Source of the DNA: Sutterella megalosphaeroides
GTDB lineage: Bacteria > Pseudomonadota > Gammaproteobacteria > Burkholderiales > Burkholderiaceae_F
DNA length: 64,000 nucleotides
Direction: 5' to 3'
NCBI RefSeq assembly: GCF_003609995.1
Contig: NZ_AP018786.1
Location: 1,188,001 to 1,252,000, forward strand
Position numbers and translations under genes: made by a program. The notes below the pieces were generated by a model that did not search any database, was not told where the DNA came from, and worked only from the letters and a program-made list of their open reading frames with translations. Every line of letters begins with the position of its first letter. The stretch's first letter is position 1. This document shows positions 33,601 through 44,788 of this stretch, piece after piece.

Positions 33601-35013
33601 TTATTCGCTTCCGAGGGCGTCCTTCCCTTCGAGGGCGCGTTCCTTTTCAAGCGCGTCGTGGCGACGGCGGAAGAAAAGTTCGTAGATCACGAGCCCGCCG
33701 AGCGGCACGAGAAGGCCGAGAAGCGCCGTCACGGGATCCTGCTCGAGGGTGTTCAAAGCCAGACCGATCATGACGAGGCAGATGAGAATCGTCGTGAAGG
33801 GATAGAGCCAAACACGGTAGGGGCGCTCCATCGTCGGGTACTTGCGGCGCAACACGATCACGGAGAAGAAGGTGAGGCCGTGGAAGATGATCCCGCAGAG
33901 GGCGACGAGGCTCGTCAATTCGGAGAGCGTGCGCGAGCACACGAGAATCGAGGCCATCACCGCGGAAGCGATCTGGGCGTTCATCGGGGTGCGGTACGTC
34001 GGATGGAGCTTCGCGAGGCTCGGGAACAGAGCGCCGTCGCGGGCCATGGCGAAGTACATGCGCGGGAAGACCATGATGCAGCCGTTCAAGGAATTGAAGA
34101 TGGCGAGAATCATGGCGGCACCCACGACGATCATGCCCGCGGAACCGAAGAGTTCCTTCGCGGCCGCCGTGCCGAGGTAGTAGTCGCCGCTTTCAACGAG
34201 CTGCTGAATCGTCTCGAAAGGGAGGACGCGATAGACCGCATAGTTGAAGAGCACGTAGAGAATCGCCACGCCCGTGATCGAGAGAATGAGAGCAAGCGGA
34301 ATGTTGCGCTTCGGGTTCTTGATTTCTTCGGCGATCGTGTTGAGGTTCGTCCAGCCTTCATAAGCCCAGAGGGTCGCGATGACGGCAAAGCCCACCATGC
34401 TGCAGAGTTCGAGGAAGGAGGGCGCGGCATGCGTTTCCGGAAGCTCGAAGGTGAGAAGGTCGGGCGACTGCGTCCCCATGGCAAGACCGCACACGAGAAT
34501 GAGCACGATCGGGAGCATCTTCAAAATCATGAAGAGGTTCTGCACGGTGCTTCCCAACTTCACACCTCGGATGTTGAGGACCGTGAGAAGGAAGATCGAC
34601 GCGAGAGCGATCCCCTTTTGCACCAGGGGGTCGAGCGGATAGATGCTCGAGAGCGCCGCCCCGAACGCCACGGCCAAAGCCGCGATCGAGCCCGAGGAGG
34701 AGAGGAAGAAATTCGTGATGCCGCACATGAAGGCGACGCGTTCGCCGTAGGCTTCGCGCAGGTACACGTAGTAGCCGCCCGCCTTGGGCATCATCGCGCC
34801 GAGTTCGGCAAAGCAGATGCCGCTCAGAAGCGTCACGAGGCCGCCGATAAGCCAAACGAGGAGCGCGAGGCCGAGGTTCATCCCGGAGCGCTGCAGAACG
34901 ATCGCACCGATATAAAAGATCCCGGAGCCGATCATGATGCCGGCGAGCACGGAGATGCCGCCGAAGAGGCTCACTTCGCGCTTCATTGTTGCGGGTTCGT
35001 GGGAATTGGACAC
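33601..35013 (-). CDS. APC-superfamily amino-acid permease under lysine riboswitch control
   Basis: 470 residues with about 12 membrane helices. The first helix carries the APC/LAT substrate-loop signature (GGISVLAGIMIGSGIFYIGA); later GYYVYLREAYG and the unwound-helix region AYEGWTNLNTIAEEIKNPKRN are typical. The GTG start at 35013 is preferred over ATG at 34986 because GGAG lies eight bases upstream of it. A lysine riboswitch with its terminator precedes the gene, so the cargo is most likely lysine or a close analogue. That assignment comes from the RNA, not from the protein. Confidence 0.88.
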   Translation of the reverse strand: MSNSHEPATMKREVSLFGGISVLAGIMIGSGIFYIGAIVLQRSGMNLGLALLVWLIGGLVTLLSGICFAELGAMMPKAGGYYVYLREAYGERVAFMCGITNFFLSSSGSIAALAVAFGAALSSIYPLDPLVQKGIALASIFLLTVLNIRGVKLGSTVQNLFMILKMLPIVLILVCGLAMGTQSPDLLTFELPETHAAPSFLELCSMVGFAVIATLWAYEGWTNLNTIAEEIKNPKRNIPLALILSITGVAILYVLFNYAVYRVLPFETIQQLVESGDYYLGTAAAKELFGSAGMIVVGAAMILAIFNSLNGCIMVFPRMYFAMARDGALFPSLAKLHPTYRTPMNAQIASAVMASILVCSRTLSELTSLVALCGIIFHGLTFFSVIVLRRKYPTMERPYRVWLYPFTTILICLVMIGLALNTLEQDPVTALLGLLVPLGGLVIYELFFRRRHDALEKERALEGKDALGSE

Positions 35014-35055
35014 GGGGTTTCTCCGAAAAAGGGGAAAAGGGTCGAAAAAAATACA

Positions 35056-35096
35056 AACGAAAAAGCCGCACTCACCATCGTCGGTGATGCGGCTTA
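35056..35096 (-). terminator. Riboswitch-associated terminator hairpin
   Basis: Stem AAGCCGCA-TCACC / GGTGA-TGCGGCTT, followed on the minus strand by TTTTTCG. It lies in the leader between the riboswitch and the permease start, so it is probably the expression platform: lysine binding would favour termination. Confidence 0.75.
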
Positions 35097-35193
35097 TAAG
35101 AGAACCCGTCCTCGGCCCGTGCGCCCGCGCCCCTTCCGAGACGACCGAAGCGCTGTCGGACGCCGAAAACGGAGGGCTCGATGTCGCAAGCTC

Positions 35194-35366
35194 CGCCGAT
35201 AGCGCCTCCGACGAAGCGAAGCTTCGCCGGGAGTCACCGACGTATTTCGCCGGTGCCCAACGCAGGGACGCACCCGTCCGAACGTTTCGGCGGGTTGACC
35301 TTTCACCGTCGTCTCCGGGTGTCCCCTCGAACGGCTACTCATTCGCCCCGCGCCTCTATCCACAAC
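35194..35366 (-). promoter_or_regulatory. Lysine riboswitch (L box)
   Basis: On the minus strand the conserved core appears in order: GATAGAGGCGCG (P1 and loop), AGTA, GAAAGG, CCGCCGAA, a P3 closing TTGG, a P4 hairpin ACCGGCGAAA..GTCGGT, a P5 hairpin (CGGCGAAG / CTTCGTCGG) and the closing GGAGGCGCTATC whose CTATC pairs with the first GATAG. This matches the B. subtilis lysC leader element by element. Identified by eye; a covariance search would settle it. Confidence 0.87.
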
Positions 35367-35660
35367 TTTCTGTCCGATAACTTTCGCACGGCAACGCGCA
35401 CTGCGGGGACGAGGGAAATCCTGTAAACATAACTTTTGTTCCATCCTTTCAGTCGCATCAAAGCGAGTGGGCGATTTGGATTAGGGGTTCTTGAGTAACT
35501 TCGGGTAGGGAATATCCCTCGAACTCGGTCGGAATGCGTGCAAGTCCGAATCGGCCGCAGGGATGCGGCCCCGTAGAATGGCCCCAAGCACGATCGGGCC
35601 CGCAAGAACGAGCCCCGACCGTACTCCGAAGAGCTTCCAAGACCTTCCGTGGTGCCCGCC

Positions 35661-37457
35661 ATGACCCCGTCCGTCCTTTCTCCCGTTCGATCTTCGTTCC
35701 GACCGTCGTCGTTCGCGCTCGCGTGCGCCGTTGCCCTTGCGGCTTCGCTTTCGACTTCCGTCACAGCGGCGGGTTCGACCCCGACCGCGTCTGCTCCGGA
35801 GCGCGCCGCCTGCACCGCGTGCCACACGGTGACGCCCAATCTGAGCGCGCACAGCCCGCGTGAAATCCATGCGCTCCACGCGGGCGACCTTGCCCGACCC
35901 GAAGGCGACTGCCTCCAGTGCCACGAGGACGACGGACGTTTTCTCGTCGCTCGGGCGAATGCGTGCTCCGGGTGCCACGCGGACTTTGCCAAGAAAGCTC
36001 CCCACGACGCGAAAAAGCTTTCGGACGCCGAGTGTGCCTCCTGCCATACGACGGACGCCGTGCGCGCGGCGCACTTGGGCGCCAAGGAAACGACCGCGCG
36101 CGAAGGACTCAAGTCGCTCGTCTCCGTTGACGTGACCGACGCGAAAATCGTGCGCGAAGCGGATGCGGCGTATGCCGAGGTCACGTTCCGGCTCTTGGAC
36201 GCCGAAGGGCAACCCGTTCCGCTCGCAACGAAAGACCCCGCGGACGCCCCGTGGATCAAGAATCTCCAGCTCTACGTCAATTGGGACGCGGAAAGCGACT
36301 TCACGATGAGTCGCGGGACGCCGATTTTCGTGAAGTCGAACAAACGCGACGTCACGCAAAAGGGGCTCGGGCGCACGCCCGCGGGCGAGCGCGAACGGAC
36401 GCCTCTTTTCCGCACGGACGGCGAACATTTCACCTACCGCGTGGGCCCCGTCGTGCTTGAGGACCGCTTTTCGACGTCCTCCCCGAAAGCAGGGAAGGTG
36501 GGTGTCGTGAGCAACCGTCTGATCTACTGCTTCGACGACGCGAAAAAGCTCGCGGCGTGCGACAGCGGTCGCGACCGTAAGAACGCCGCCTGGAACGACC
36601 TCTGGGTGTTCGACGAAAAGGGGCTCGTTCCGCACGAACGCCTCACGGCCCTGCGCCCGACGATTACGTCGAACGCCAAGTGCGGGACCTGTCACGGCTA
36701 CAACGCCGAGCACGACGAAACCGAAATCAATTGTCGCAGTTGCCACTCGCAGGTGACGAAGAAAAACAAGCACTACGCGGATACGACCTGCTACTCGGGG
36801 CACGACGACGAAAACGGGCGCCATACGACGCCCTTCAAGCCGAAGAGCTACGCCCCGCGCGCGATGCCGGGCTTCGGCGGGTCGACGAACGACCTGACGC
36901 TCCCGTGCGTCACGTGCCACAATCCGAATACGCCGCCCACGGCCGCGATTCGCGACTACATGACGAACGCCGATTCGCCCGATTTCATCGAGGACCTCGT
37001 GCTCTCGTACCCGGACATGAAGGTCTGGATCCATTCGCTCCATGCGGGGACGCGCCCGAGCCAGCGCGCGGAAGGCGGCGTTCGCGAAGTCAAATGGGCG
37101 AAGTCCCGCGGCGACTGCACGGCCTGCCACGAGGGCGAGAGCTTCGGCCTGGAGCGCCTCGCCAAGGTCGGTCGCCCGCTTGCGCTCGATACGGCGTACG
37201 ACCCCGACTCGAACGCCCATCCTGCGGTCGACTTCACGGTGAACGCCTACGCCTCGCCCATGGCGGCGACGTGCTTCGCGTGCCACGCCTACACGCGGGA
37301 CGCCTACGGGAAACTCGTCAAAAACGAGAAGGCGAAGGCCCACATCGCCGAGATGGGCGGGAAATTCGGCGTCAAGCTCGAAGACCTTCAGCCCGAACGC
37401 TGCAACACCTGCCACACGCCCGAAGCGCTCGGCAAGGCGCACGGGTTGAAGCGCTGA
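35661..37457 (+). CDS. OmcA/MtrC-like decahaem c-type cytochrome
   Basis: 598 residues from ATG at 35661 (a GTG four codons earlier is possible). A signal peptide ends near SVTAA. Ten CXXCH haem motifs are visible in two clusters: CTACH, CLQCH, CSGCH, CASCH, then after a roughly 190-residue beta-rich segment CGTCH, CRSCH, CVTCH, CTACH, CFACH and CNTCH. An eleventh site reads CYSGH, lacking the second Cys. OmcA/MtrC proteins move electrons to extracellular or periplasmic acceptors. No lipobox Cys, MtrA or MtrB is present nearby, so this looks like a soluble periplasmic carrier or an orphan. Confidence 0.88.
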   Translation: MTPSVLSPVRSSFRPSSFALACAVALAASLSTSVTAAGSTPTASAPERAACTACHTVTPNLSAHSPREIHALHAGDLARPEGDCLQCHEDDGRFLVARANACSGCHADFAKKAPHDAKKLSDAECASCHTTDAVRAAHLGAKETTAREGLKSLVSVDVTDAKIVREADAAYAEVTFRLLDAEGQPVPLATKDPADAPWIKNLQLYVNWDAESDFTMSRGTPIFVKSNKRDVTQKGLGRTPAGERERTPLFRTDGEHFTYRVGPVVLEDRFSTSSPKAGKVGVVSNRLIYCFDDAKKLAACDSGRDRKNAAWNDLWVFDEKGLVPHERLTALRPTITSNAKCGTCHGYNAEHDETEINCRSCHSQVTKKNKHYADTTCYSGHDDENGRHTTPFKPKSYAPRAMPGFGGSTNDLTLPCVTCHNPNTPPTAAIRDYMTNADSPDFIEDLVLSYPDMKVWIHSLHAGTRPSQRAEGGVREVKWAKSRGDCTACHEGESFGLERLAKVGRPLALDTAYDPDSNAHPAVDFTVNAYASPMAATCFACHAYTRDAYGKLVKNEKAKAHIAEMGGKFGVKLEDLQPERCNTCHTPEALGKAHGLKR

Positions 37458-37555
37458 CTGAAGCGCTGACGAAGAGATTCCGAAACCCCGAACCGCCGAG
37501 TCCGTGTTGTCTCGGGCGTCGGGCTCCGGTTCGGGGGAGCGGAATCGGGAAGCTG

Positions 37556-37592
37556 AAAAAGACATCGGGGCGGCGCTTGGTGCGTCGCCCCG
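37556..37592 (-). terminator. Terminator of the small membrane protein gene
   Basis: Stem CGGGGCGGCGC / GCGTCGCCCCG with one mismatch, followed on the minus strand by ATGTCTTTTTC. Confidence 0.6.
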
Positions 37593-37635
37593 AGAAGCGT
37601 ATTCGTTGAGGGATTTGTTGAGGGACTCGTTGCGG

Positions 37636-37668
37636 GATCCGTCGGCTTCACGGTCGGCGGATCTTTTT
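37636..37668 (+). terminator. Terminator, probably of the decahaem cytochrome transcript
   Basis: Stem GATCCG / CGGATC with a GC-rich loop, followed by TTTTT. It is the first rightward terminator after the cytochrome stop at 37457. Confidence 0.55.
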
Positions 37669-37691
37669 CGTCGGGCCCGAAGGCGCGAAGC

Positions 37692-38198
37692 TCACTTCTT
37701 CTTCGCGTCGCCGCCCGCAAGATAGAGGCCCGCGAAAATCATCATGACCGCAAACGGCACGGCGGGTTCGCTGTCCGGAAGATTCATGAAGATCAAGAGG
37801 AGCGCAAAGCCGAGCGCGGCGACGCCGTACCCGACGAGGCGCCCGAAGGGGGTCGCAGACCGGGCGTCCTTACGACGACCGGTGCGCTTGCGGCCGATCG
37901 GCGACGTGAGGACGGCTCCGTCCGACGTGCCCGAACCGGTCGAACTGTTCGAGCCGCTCGAATGGCCCGAGGGGAGCGACATCACGGCATCCCGGGCGCG
38001 CTTTCGGAGGCTCTCAAGGAGTGCGGCCGTGGCGCTCGCGCGGGGCTCGTCGCTCTCTTCAAGGACCTCTTCCATGTCGGAGAGCGACATGCGGCCGCTG
38101 TTGGCGGCTTTCAAAAGCGCGGCCTGATCGGCCTGAAGGGCTTCGACGTAGGCGACGAAGTCACCGTTTTTGGGTTCGAGCGACGTCGGGTCACGCAT
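37692..38198 (-). CDS. Hypothetical protein with two C-terminal membrane helices
   Basis: 168 residues, not recognised. The N-terminal 80 residues are helical and acidic (ALQADQAALLKAANSGRMS ...), then a Ser/Gly-rich linker (HSSGSNSSTGSGTSDG), a basic patch (GRKRTGRRKDAR) and two membrane helices (VGYGVAALGFALLLIFMNL; VPFAVMMIFAGLYLAGG) ending in KKK. The basic patch before the helices predicts a cytoplasmic N-terminus. Codon use matches its neighbours. Flanked by terminators on both sides, so probably its own transcript. Confidence 0.65.
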   Translation of the reverse strand: MRDPTSLEPKNGDFVAYVEALQADQAALLKAANSGRMSLSDMEEVLEESDEPRASATAALLESLRKRARDAVMSLPSGHSSGSNSSTGSGTSDGAVLTSPIGRKRTGRRKDARSATPFGRLVGYGVAALGFALLLIFMNLPDSEPAVPFAVMMIFAGLYLAGGDAKKK

Positions 38199-38265
38199 GA
38201 AGAATCTCCCGGGAAAAGAAAGTCGAAGAGCCTAGACGGAAGGCATCCGAGGCTTTCCGCAGCGC

Positions 38266-38314
38266 GAAAAAACGCTCCCTTCCTCACTTCAGTATATCGG
38301 CGGGAAGGGAGCGT
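38266..38314 (-). terminator. Terminator of the metal ATPase gene
   Basis: A 12-bp perfect stem ACGCTCCCTTCC / GGAAGGGAGCGT, followed on the minus strand by GTTTTTTCG, 28 bases after the stop. Confidence 0.85.
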
Positions 38315-38341
38315 CGTCGGGGTTTCGGCTGCGGGTTGAGC

Positions 38342-40759
<2,418 letters not shown>

Positions 40760-40850
40760 GGTCTCAAAATCCGAAAAAGTCGGGAGAGGGCGGGAGGCGC
40801 ATCGAACGAAAAAGCACGTCCGGCCGTCTCTTTGAAAATCGTTCTGAGCG

Positions 40851-40882
40851 TATTGAACACCTTGAAGCGGTTACAAGGTCAA
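40851..40882 (-). promoter_or_regulatory. MerR-type operator/promoter of the metal ATPase
   Basis: On the minus strand TTGACC (-35, complement of 40877-40882) and a weak -10 (TCAATA, complement of 40851-40856) are separated by a 20-base spacer that holds the dyad ACCTTG-N9-CAAGGT (40859-40879). An over-long spacer carrying an inverted repeat is the hallmark of MerR-activated promoters such as zntA. Confidence 0.8.
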
Positions 40883-40983
40883 GGGGATTTTTAGGCATAA
40901 TGGAAAAAACGCTCCGCGAGCCCACGGCTGCTCTCGGTCGCTTTCCGCTCTTCCCTTTTTCGACTTCTTGAAGGAGTCCGACA

Positions 40984-41463
40984 GTGCGCATTCGAGAACT
41001 CGCGCAGGCCACGGGGCACACGCCCGAGGCGATTCGCTACTACGAAAAAATCGGTCTCATCGCGCCCGCGCGGCGCGAGGCGAACAACTACCGCTCGTAC
41101 GGCGAGGAGCACGTGCGGGTGCTCGACTTCATCCGTCACTGCCGCAACATCGACTTGGGGCTCGAAGAAATCCGAACGCTCCTCGAAGCCCGGGCGGGTA
41201 CGCTCGAAGAAGCGCACTGCGCCCACGAACTCATTCACGAGCACCTGAAAGAAGTGGATGCGCGCATTGCGGACTTGCTCGAACTCAAAGGCCACCTCGA
41301 AGCGCTCGCCGCACGATGCGGGGGCGACCATTCGGACGGACGGCGCTGCGCGATTCTCGAAGGGCTCGAGTCGGGCGACGCGGAAGCGGGTTGTTGCACG
41401 AGCGAATTTCACGAGCGGCCCGAGCGAGCGGAAAGGCTCGAACGCTTCGGCGAACGCCGTTAA
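40984..41463 (+). CDS. MerR-family metal-responsive regulator, CadR/PbrR/ZntR type
   Basis: 159 residues, GTG start with AAGGAG eight bases upstream. Winged helix MRIRELAQATGHTPEAIRYYEKIGLIAPARR, a long dimerisation helix, and a C-terminal metal site: Cys in EAHCAHE, RCGGDHSDGRRC and the tail AGCCTSEFHE. The pattern of Cys and His in the loop and a metal-binding tail fits CadR/PbrR. It is divergent from the P-type ATPase and should activate it through the operator at 40859-40879. Confidence 0.9.
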   Translation: MRIRELAQATGHTPEAIRYYEKIGLIAPARREANNYRSYGEEHVRVLDFIRHCRNIDLGLEEIRTLLEARAGTLEEAHCAHELIHEHLKEVDARIADLLELKGHLEALAARCGGDHSDGRRCAILEGLESGDAEAGCCTSEFHERPERAERLERFGERR

Positions 41464-41565
41464 GCCCCAAGGCCCTCAAAGACCTTCAAAGACCGTCATA
41501 GGTTTCCTTGACCGACGGGCCTCCTTCGATATAATCGAAAAACTTTCTCATTCAGGAAAACCCTC

Positions 41566-42159
41566 ATGACCGACGCAGCCGTTACGTTTTCCACCGCCGG
41601 CATTCTCATTGCCGTTGCGGCTCCGCTTCTTCTCACCGTCGCACTCGCTCTCGTCGCGCGCGCCGTTCCGCCCGCCGTGCGGGTTCCGGGCGTTGCGGGC
41701 GGCGTCGGCGGTTTGATGCTTGTTTTCTTCTTTTTCCTTGCCGCCGAAGCGACGTTCGTGCTCTTTCAGTTCGGGCGCGCCGCGGGCGAAGCGGCGGGCG
41801 TGATCGCGATGGACGCGAGCTTTGCCTGGCCCGCCCTCAAAACGATCATCCCGCAGGGGGTGGCCGCGGTCGGCATGATTTTGACGCTCCTCCTTTTGAC
41901 CGTGGGTCGCAGCCCCGGGGCGCTCTACGGTGCGGTGGCCGCTTTCTGGGCCGCGGGGCCCGTTGCGGACCTGCTGCGCATGCCCATTCTCGGCATTCCC
42001 TTCGACGTGTCGCAAAACTTCATGGGGATTTCCGCCTTCACGATCATTGCGACCTGCTACCTCCTCTTTTCGACGCGAACGAGCCTTCTCTACGGCACGC
42101 GTTCGGGCCGCCAAATCGCCGCCCGCTACGAAGCGATCCGAAAGACGAACGAAGCGTAA
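41566..42159 (+). CDS. Hypothetical membrane protein
   Basis: 197 residues, about five membrane helices (for example GILIAVAAPLLLTVALALVA, GGLMLVFFFFLAAEATFVLF, VAAVGMILTLLLLTV, ISAFTIIATCYLLFS). It has a short polar C-terminus. Not recognised. It stands between the metal regulator and the isoaspartyl dipeptidase with its own terminator, so no operon partner suggests a job. Confidence 0.7.
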   Translation: MTDAAVTFSTAGILIAVAAPLLLTVALALVARAVPPAVRVPGVAGGVGGLMLVFFFFLAAEATFVLFQFGRAAGEAAGVIAMDASFAWPALKTIIPQGVAAVGMILTLLLLTVGRSPGALYGAVAAFWAAGPVADLLRMPILGIPFDVSQNFMGISAFTIIATCYLLFSTRTSLLYGTRSGRQIAARYEAIRKTNEA

Positions 42160-42176
42160 TTCCACGACTTTCTCGA

Positions 42177-42211
42177 CGAGCGCCCCGACGACGGGCGCTC
42201 GTTTGCATTTT
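42177..42211 (+). terminator. Terminator of the hypothetical membrane protein gene
   Basis: Stem CGAGCGCCC / GGGCGCTCG followed by TTTGCATTTT. A second hairpin (GGGCCCC / GGGGCCC) follows at about 42214-42240. Confidence 0.65.
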
Positions 42212-42291
42212 GCGGGCCCCCTCGGCAACGACGGGGCCCTGTCGGCCGGTCTGAAAACCCGAGATTCTGGCAATTCAAAAAGGAGAATTCC

Positions 42292-43437
42292 ATGCAAAAC
42301 CCGATGCTTCTCAAAAACTGCGACCTCTGGGCGCCCGAACACCTCGGTCGCCGCGACGTGTTCGTCGCGGGCGGCAAGGTCGTTGCGGTCGAACCCGAGC
42401 TCTCGATCGATTTTCCGGGGCTCGAAACGATCGACATGAAGGGTGCGAAGGTCGTGCCGGGCTTGATCGACCAGCACATCCACGTGACGGGCGGGGGCGG
42501 TGAAGGCGGCTGGCAGAGCCGCTGCCCCGAGCTCGTCTTTTCCGAGCTCGTGCGCGCGGGCGTGACGACCTTCCTCGGCGTCTCGGGCACGGACTCGATG
42601 TCGCGCTCGATCGAAAACCTGCTCGCCAAAGTGCGGGGTCTTGCCGCCGAAGGCGCTTCGGGTTGGATGTGGACAAGCAACTACGCGTACCCTCCGACGA
42701 CGATCACGCGCGACGTGAAGACGGACCTCTTTGCGATTCCGGAAGTCTTGGGCGTCAAGATCGCGCTCGGCGACCACCGGTCTTCCTGGCCCACGAAGGA
42801 GGAACTCCTGCGCCTTGCATCCGAAGTGCGCATCGCAGGGATGCTTACGGGTAAGGTCGGTTTCGTGCACGTTCACCTCGGCGACCATCCGACGGCCTTC
42901 GATCTGATGGAAGCCTGCATCGCGACGGGCATTCCCGCGAAGCACTTCCGCCCGACTCACACGGGCCGTCACCCGGAAGTCTTCCGCCGCGCCTGCGAAT
43001 TTGCGAAGGCGGGCGGCATCATCGACATTACGACGGGAGGAGGCAACTACCTGGGGACCGCTGCCGAAACCCTGCGCGCCGCGCTCGCCGCGGGTGTTCC
43101 CGCCGAGCGCATCACGCTCTCGTCGGACGGGCACGGCTCGATGCCGCGCTTTAACGACGCGGGCGAAATGGTGGGCCTTGCCGTGGGTCTCATCAACTGC
43201 AACAAGGAAACGATCGGCGAACTCGCGAAGGACCTCGGCCTCGAAGCGGCTCTGCGCTTCATGACGACGAACGTCGCGCAGGCCCTGAATCTTACGGAAA
43301 AGGGCGCGATCGTTCCGGGGGCGGATGCCGACTTGCTTGTCGTCGACGACGCGTTCGAACCGCAGTGGGTCTTCATGCGCGGTCGCATTGCGATGCGCGA
43401 AGGCGAACTCCTCATGAAGGGGACGTTTGAGGATTAA
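42292..43437 (+). CDS. iadA: Isoaspartyl dipeptidase (beta-aspartyl peptidase)
   Basis: 381 residues, amidohydrolase fold. Metal ligands: DQHIHVTGG (HxH), a later FVHVHLGDHP, the His of RPTHTGRHPEVF and the Asp of LSSDGHGS. TGGGGEGG and TGGGNYLG match IadA family loops. It cleaves beta-aspartyl dipeptides arising from damaged proteins, yielding Asp for use as carbon/nitrogen. The start is supported by AAGGAGAATTCC. Followed 236 bases later by a YddG-like exporter. Confidence 0.92.
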   Translation: MQNPMLLKNCDLWAPEHLGRRDVFVAGGKVVAVEPELSIDFPGLETIDMKGAKVVPGLIDQHIHVTGGGGEGGWQSRCPELVFSELVRAGVTTFLGVSGTDSMSRSIENLLAKVRGLAAEGASGWMWTSNYAYPPTTITRDVKTDLFAIPEVLGVKIALGDHRSSWPTKEELLRLASEVRIAGMLTGKVGFVHVHLGDHPTAFDLMEACIATGIPAKHFRPTHTGRHPEVFRRACEFAKAGGIIDITTGGGNYLGTAAETLRAALAAGVPAERITLSSDGHGSMPRFNDAGEMVGLAVGLINCNKETIGELAKDLGLEAALRFMTTNVAQALNLTEKGAIVPGADADLLVVDDAFEPQWVFMRGRIAMREGELLMKGTFED

Positions 43438-43673
43438 AATCATCGTCTCGCTTGCGATGCGCCGAAGGAACCGTTGCCGTTCGTTCCTTCGCGCTTGAGC
43501 CGTCCGAGACGGCGTACGACGATCCGGCTTGAAGGCGCCCGAAATCGGGTGTGGCAAGTCGGATCGTTGTGCTCCGGCCTCCGAACGCTCGAAAGCGTTT
43601 TTTCCGGATTTTTTCCAAGCTCATCCTCACCACGACTACTTCGCCCGGTACCGCCGGGCGCATCGGAACCACC

Positions 43674-44651
43674 ATGTTTGCCGCCGACTCCACCGCCCGA
43701 AAAGCCACGCTCACGGGACTTCTCGCACCGCTTCTCTGGGGCATGAGCGTCGGGCTCGTGCGCGGAATCAGCGAAGACTTCGGTCTCGCGCGCGGCCTCA
43801 TGGTCCTCTACGGGATCTCGGTCGTCTTTCTCCTTTTCATCCTCGGGCGCCCGAAGCTTTCCGCCTACCCGAAGAAGTACCTCTGGTTCGGGATTCCCGC
43901 CGCGAACCTCTGCTCGATTTGCTTCGGGCTCTCGCTCGCGCTCTCGGACGGGGGTGCGCAGACGATGGAAGTCGGGATGGTCAACTACCTTTGGCCCTGC
44001 CTCACCGTGGTCTTTGCGGTGCTTTTCAACGGCCAAAAGGCGCGGTGGTGGATCGTCCCCGGGTTCTTCGTCACGATCGCGGGCATCGTGACGGTGCTCG
44101 CGGGGGATGCGGGGTTCGATCCCGCGAGCTTTGCGGCCAACGTGCAGAGGAATCCCTGGAGCTACGGCTTGGCGTTCATCGGGGCGGTGGCCTGGGCGGG
44201 CTTTTGTTCGATGACCCGTGCCTGGGCGCGCGGCGAAAATCCGGTCATCGTGATTTTCGTCATCGACTTCGTGATTTTCTTCGTCCTCTGGCTTTTCGGA
44301 GTCGGAGGGGAACCGCAGACGATCGGCTGGAAGGGCGTCGTCTCGGCCGTGCTCGGCGCGATGGCGATGGGCGGAGCGTACGCCGCGTGGACCTACGGCA
44401 CGATGAAGGGAAATCTCACGCTCCTTGCGATCGCCTCCTACTTCACGCCCGTGCTCTCCTGCGTCTTTGCGACCTTCTGGATCGGGGCGGATCTGACGCT
44501 TTCCTTCTGGAAGGGCGTGGCCCTCGTCGTGACGGGGTCGCTCGTTTGCTGGCACGCGACGCGCGGCTCGGCGCCCGCGACGTCGGACGAGGTCTCAACG
44601 GAAGATCGAGGAGCGCCCCTCAAGCGGGCGCCGGCGAGTAGCAAAGCCTGA
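43674..44651 (+). CDS. yddG: YddG-like aromatic amino-acid exporter, EamA/DMT family
   Basis: 325 residues from Met at 43674; upstream in-frame codons are not protein-like. About ten membrane helices. The opening RKATLTGLLAPLLWGMSVGLVRGISEDFG closely resembles E. coli YddG, which exports aromatic amino acids (and paraquat). The C-terminal tail is long and polar. A weak ribosome site (CGGAACC) precedes it. Substrate by resemblance only. Confidence 0.75.
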   Translation: MFAADSTARKATLTGLLAPLLWGMSVGLVRGISEDFGLARGLMVLYGISVVFLLFILGRPKLSAYPKKYLWFGIPAANLCSICFGLSLALSDGGAQTMEVGMVNYLWPCLTVVFAVLFNGQKARWWIVPGFFVTIAGIVTVLAGDAGFDPASFAANVQRNPWSYGLAFIGAVAWAGFCSMTRAWARGENPVIVIFVIDFVIFFVLWLFGVGGEPQTIGWKGVVSAVLGAMAMGGAYAAWTYGTMKGNLTLLAIASYFTPVLSCVFATFWIGADLTLSFWKGVALVVTGSLVCWHATRGSAPATSDEVSTEDRGAPLKRAPASSKA

Positions 44652-44683
44652 AAGAAGCCGGAGAACCGCCGAATGAAGCCGAG

Positions 44684-44722
44684 CGAGCCGATCGATTCCA
44701 AGCGGTCGGCTCGTTCTTTTTC
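44684..44722 (+). terminator. Terminator of the YddG-like gene
   Basis: Stem CGAGCCGATCG / CGGTCGGCTCG with one mismatch, followed by TTCTTTTTCG. Confidence 0.75.
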
Positions 44723-44754
44723 GCTTCGACCGGATTCGAAGCATGCGCATAAAG

Positions 44755-44788
44755 AAAGGGACGATTGCGTGAACAATCGTCCCTTTTC
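44755..44788. terminator. Bidirectional hairpin terminator
   Basis: A near-perfect stem AAAGGGACGATTG / CAATCGTCCCTTT with A and T runs at both ends. It follows the previous terminator closely and could stop transcription in either direction. Confidence 0.7.

Noticed and set aside
35194-35366. Glycine riboswitch for the structured leader
   Set aside because: The conserved glycine-aptamer 3-prime segment (CUCUCAGG...AAAAGGAC type) is absent, while every lysine L-box element is present.
35339-36259. 306-codon minus-strand frame upstream of the permease
   Set aside because: Its right part is antisense to the clear multihaem cytochrome and its left part overlaps the lysine riboswitch leader.
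37692-38198. Toxin or immunity role for the small two-helix protein
   Set aside because: Two membrane helices and a basic linker alone do not support it; no partner gene is adjacent.
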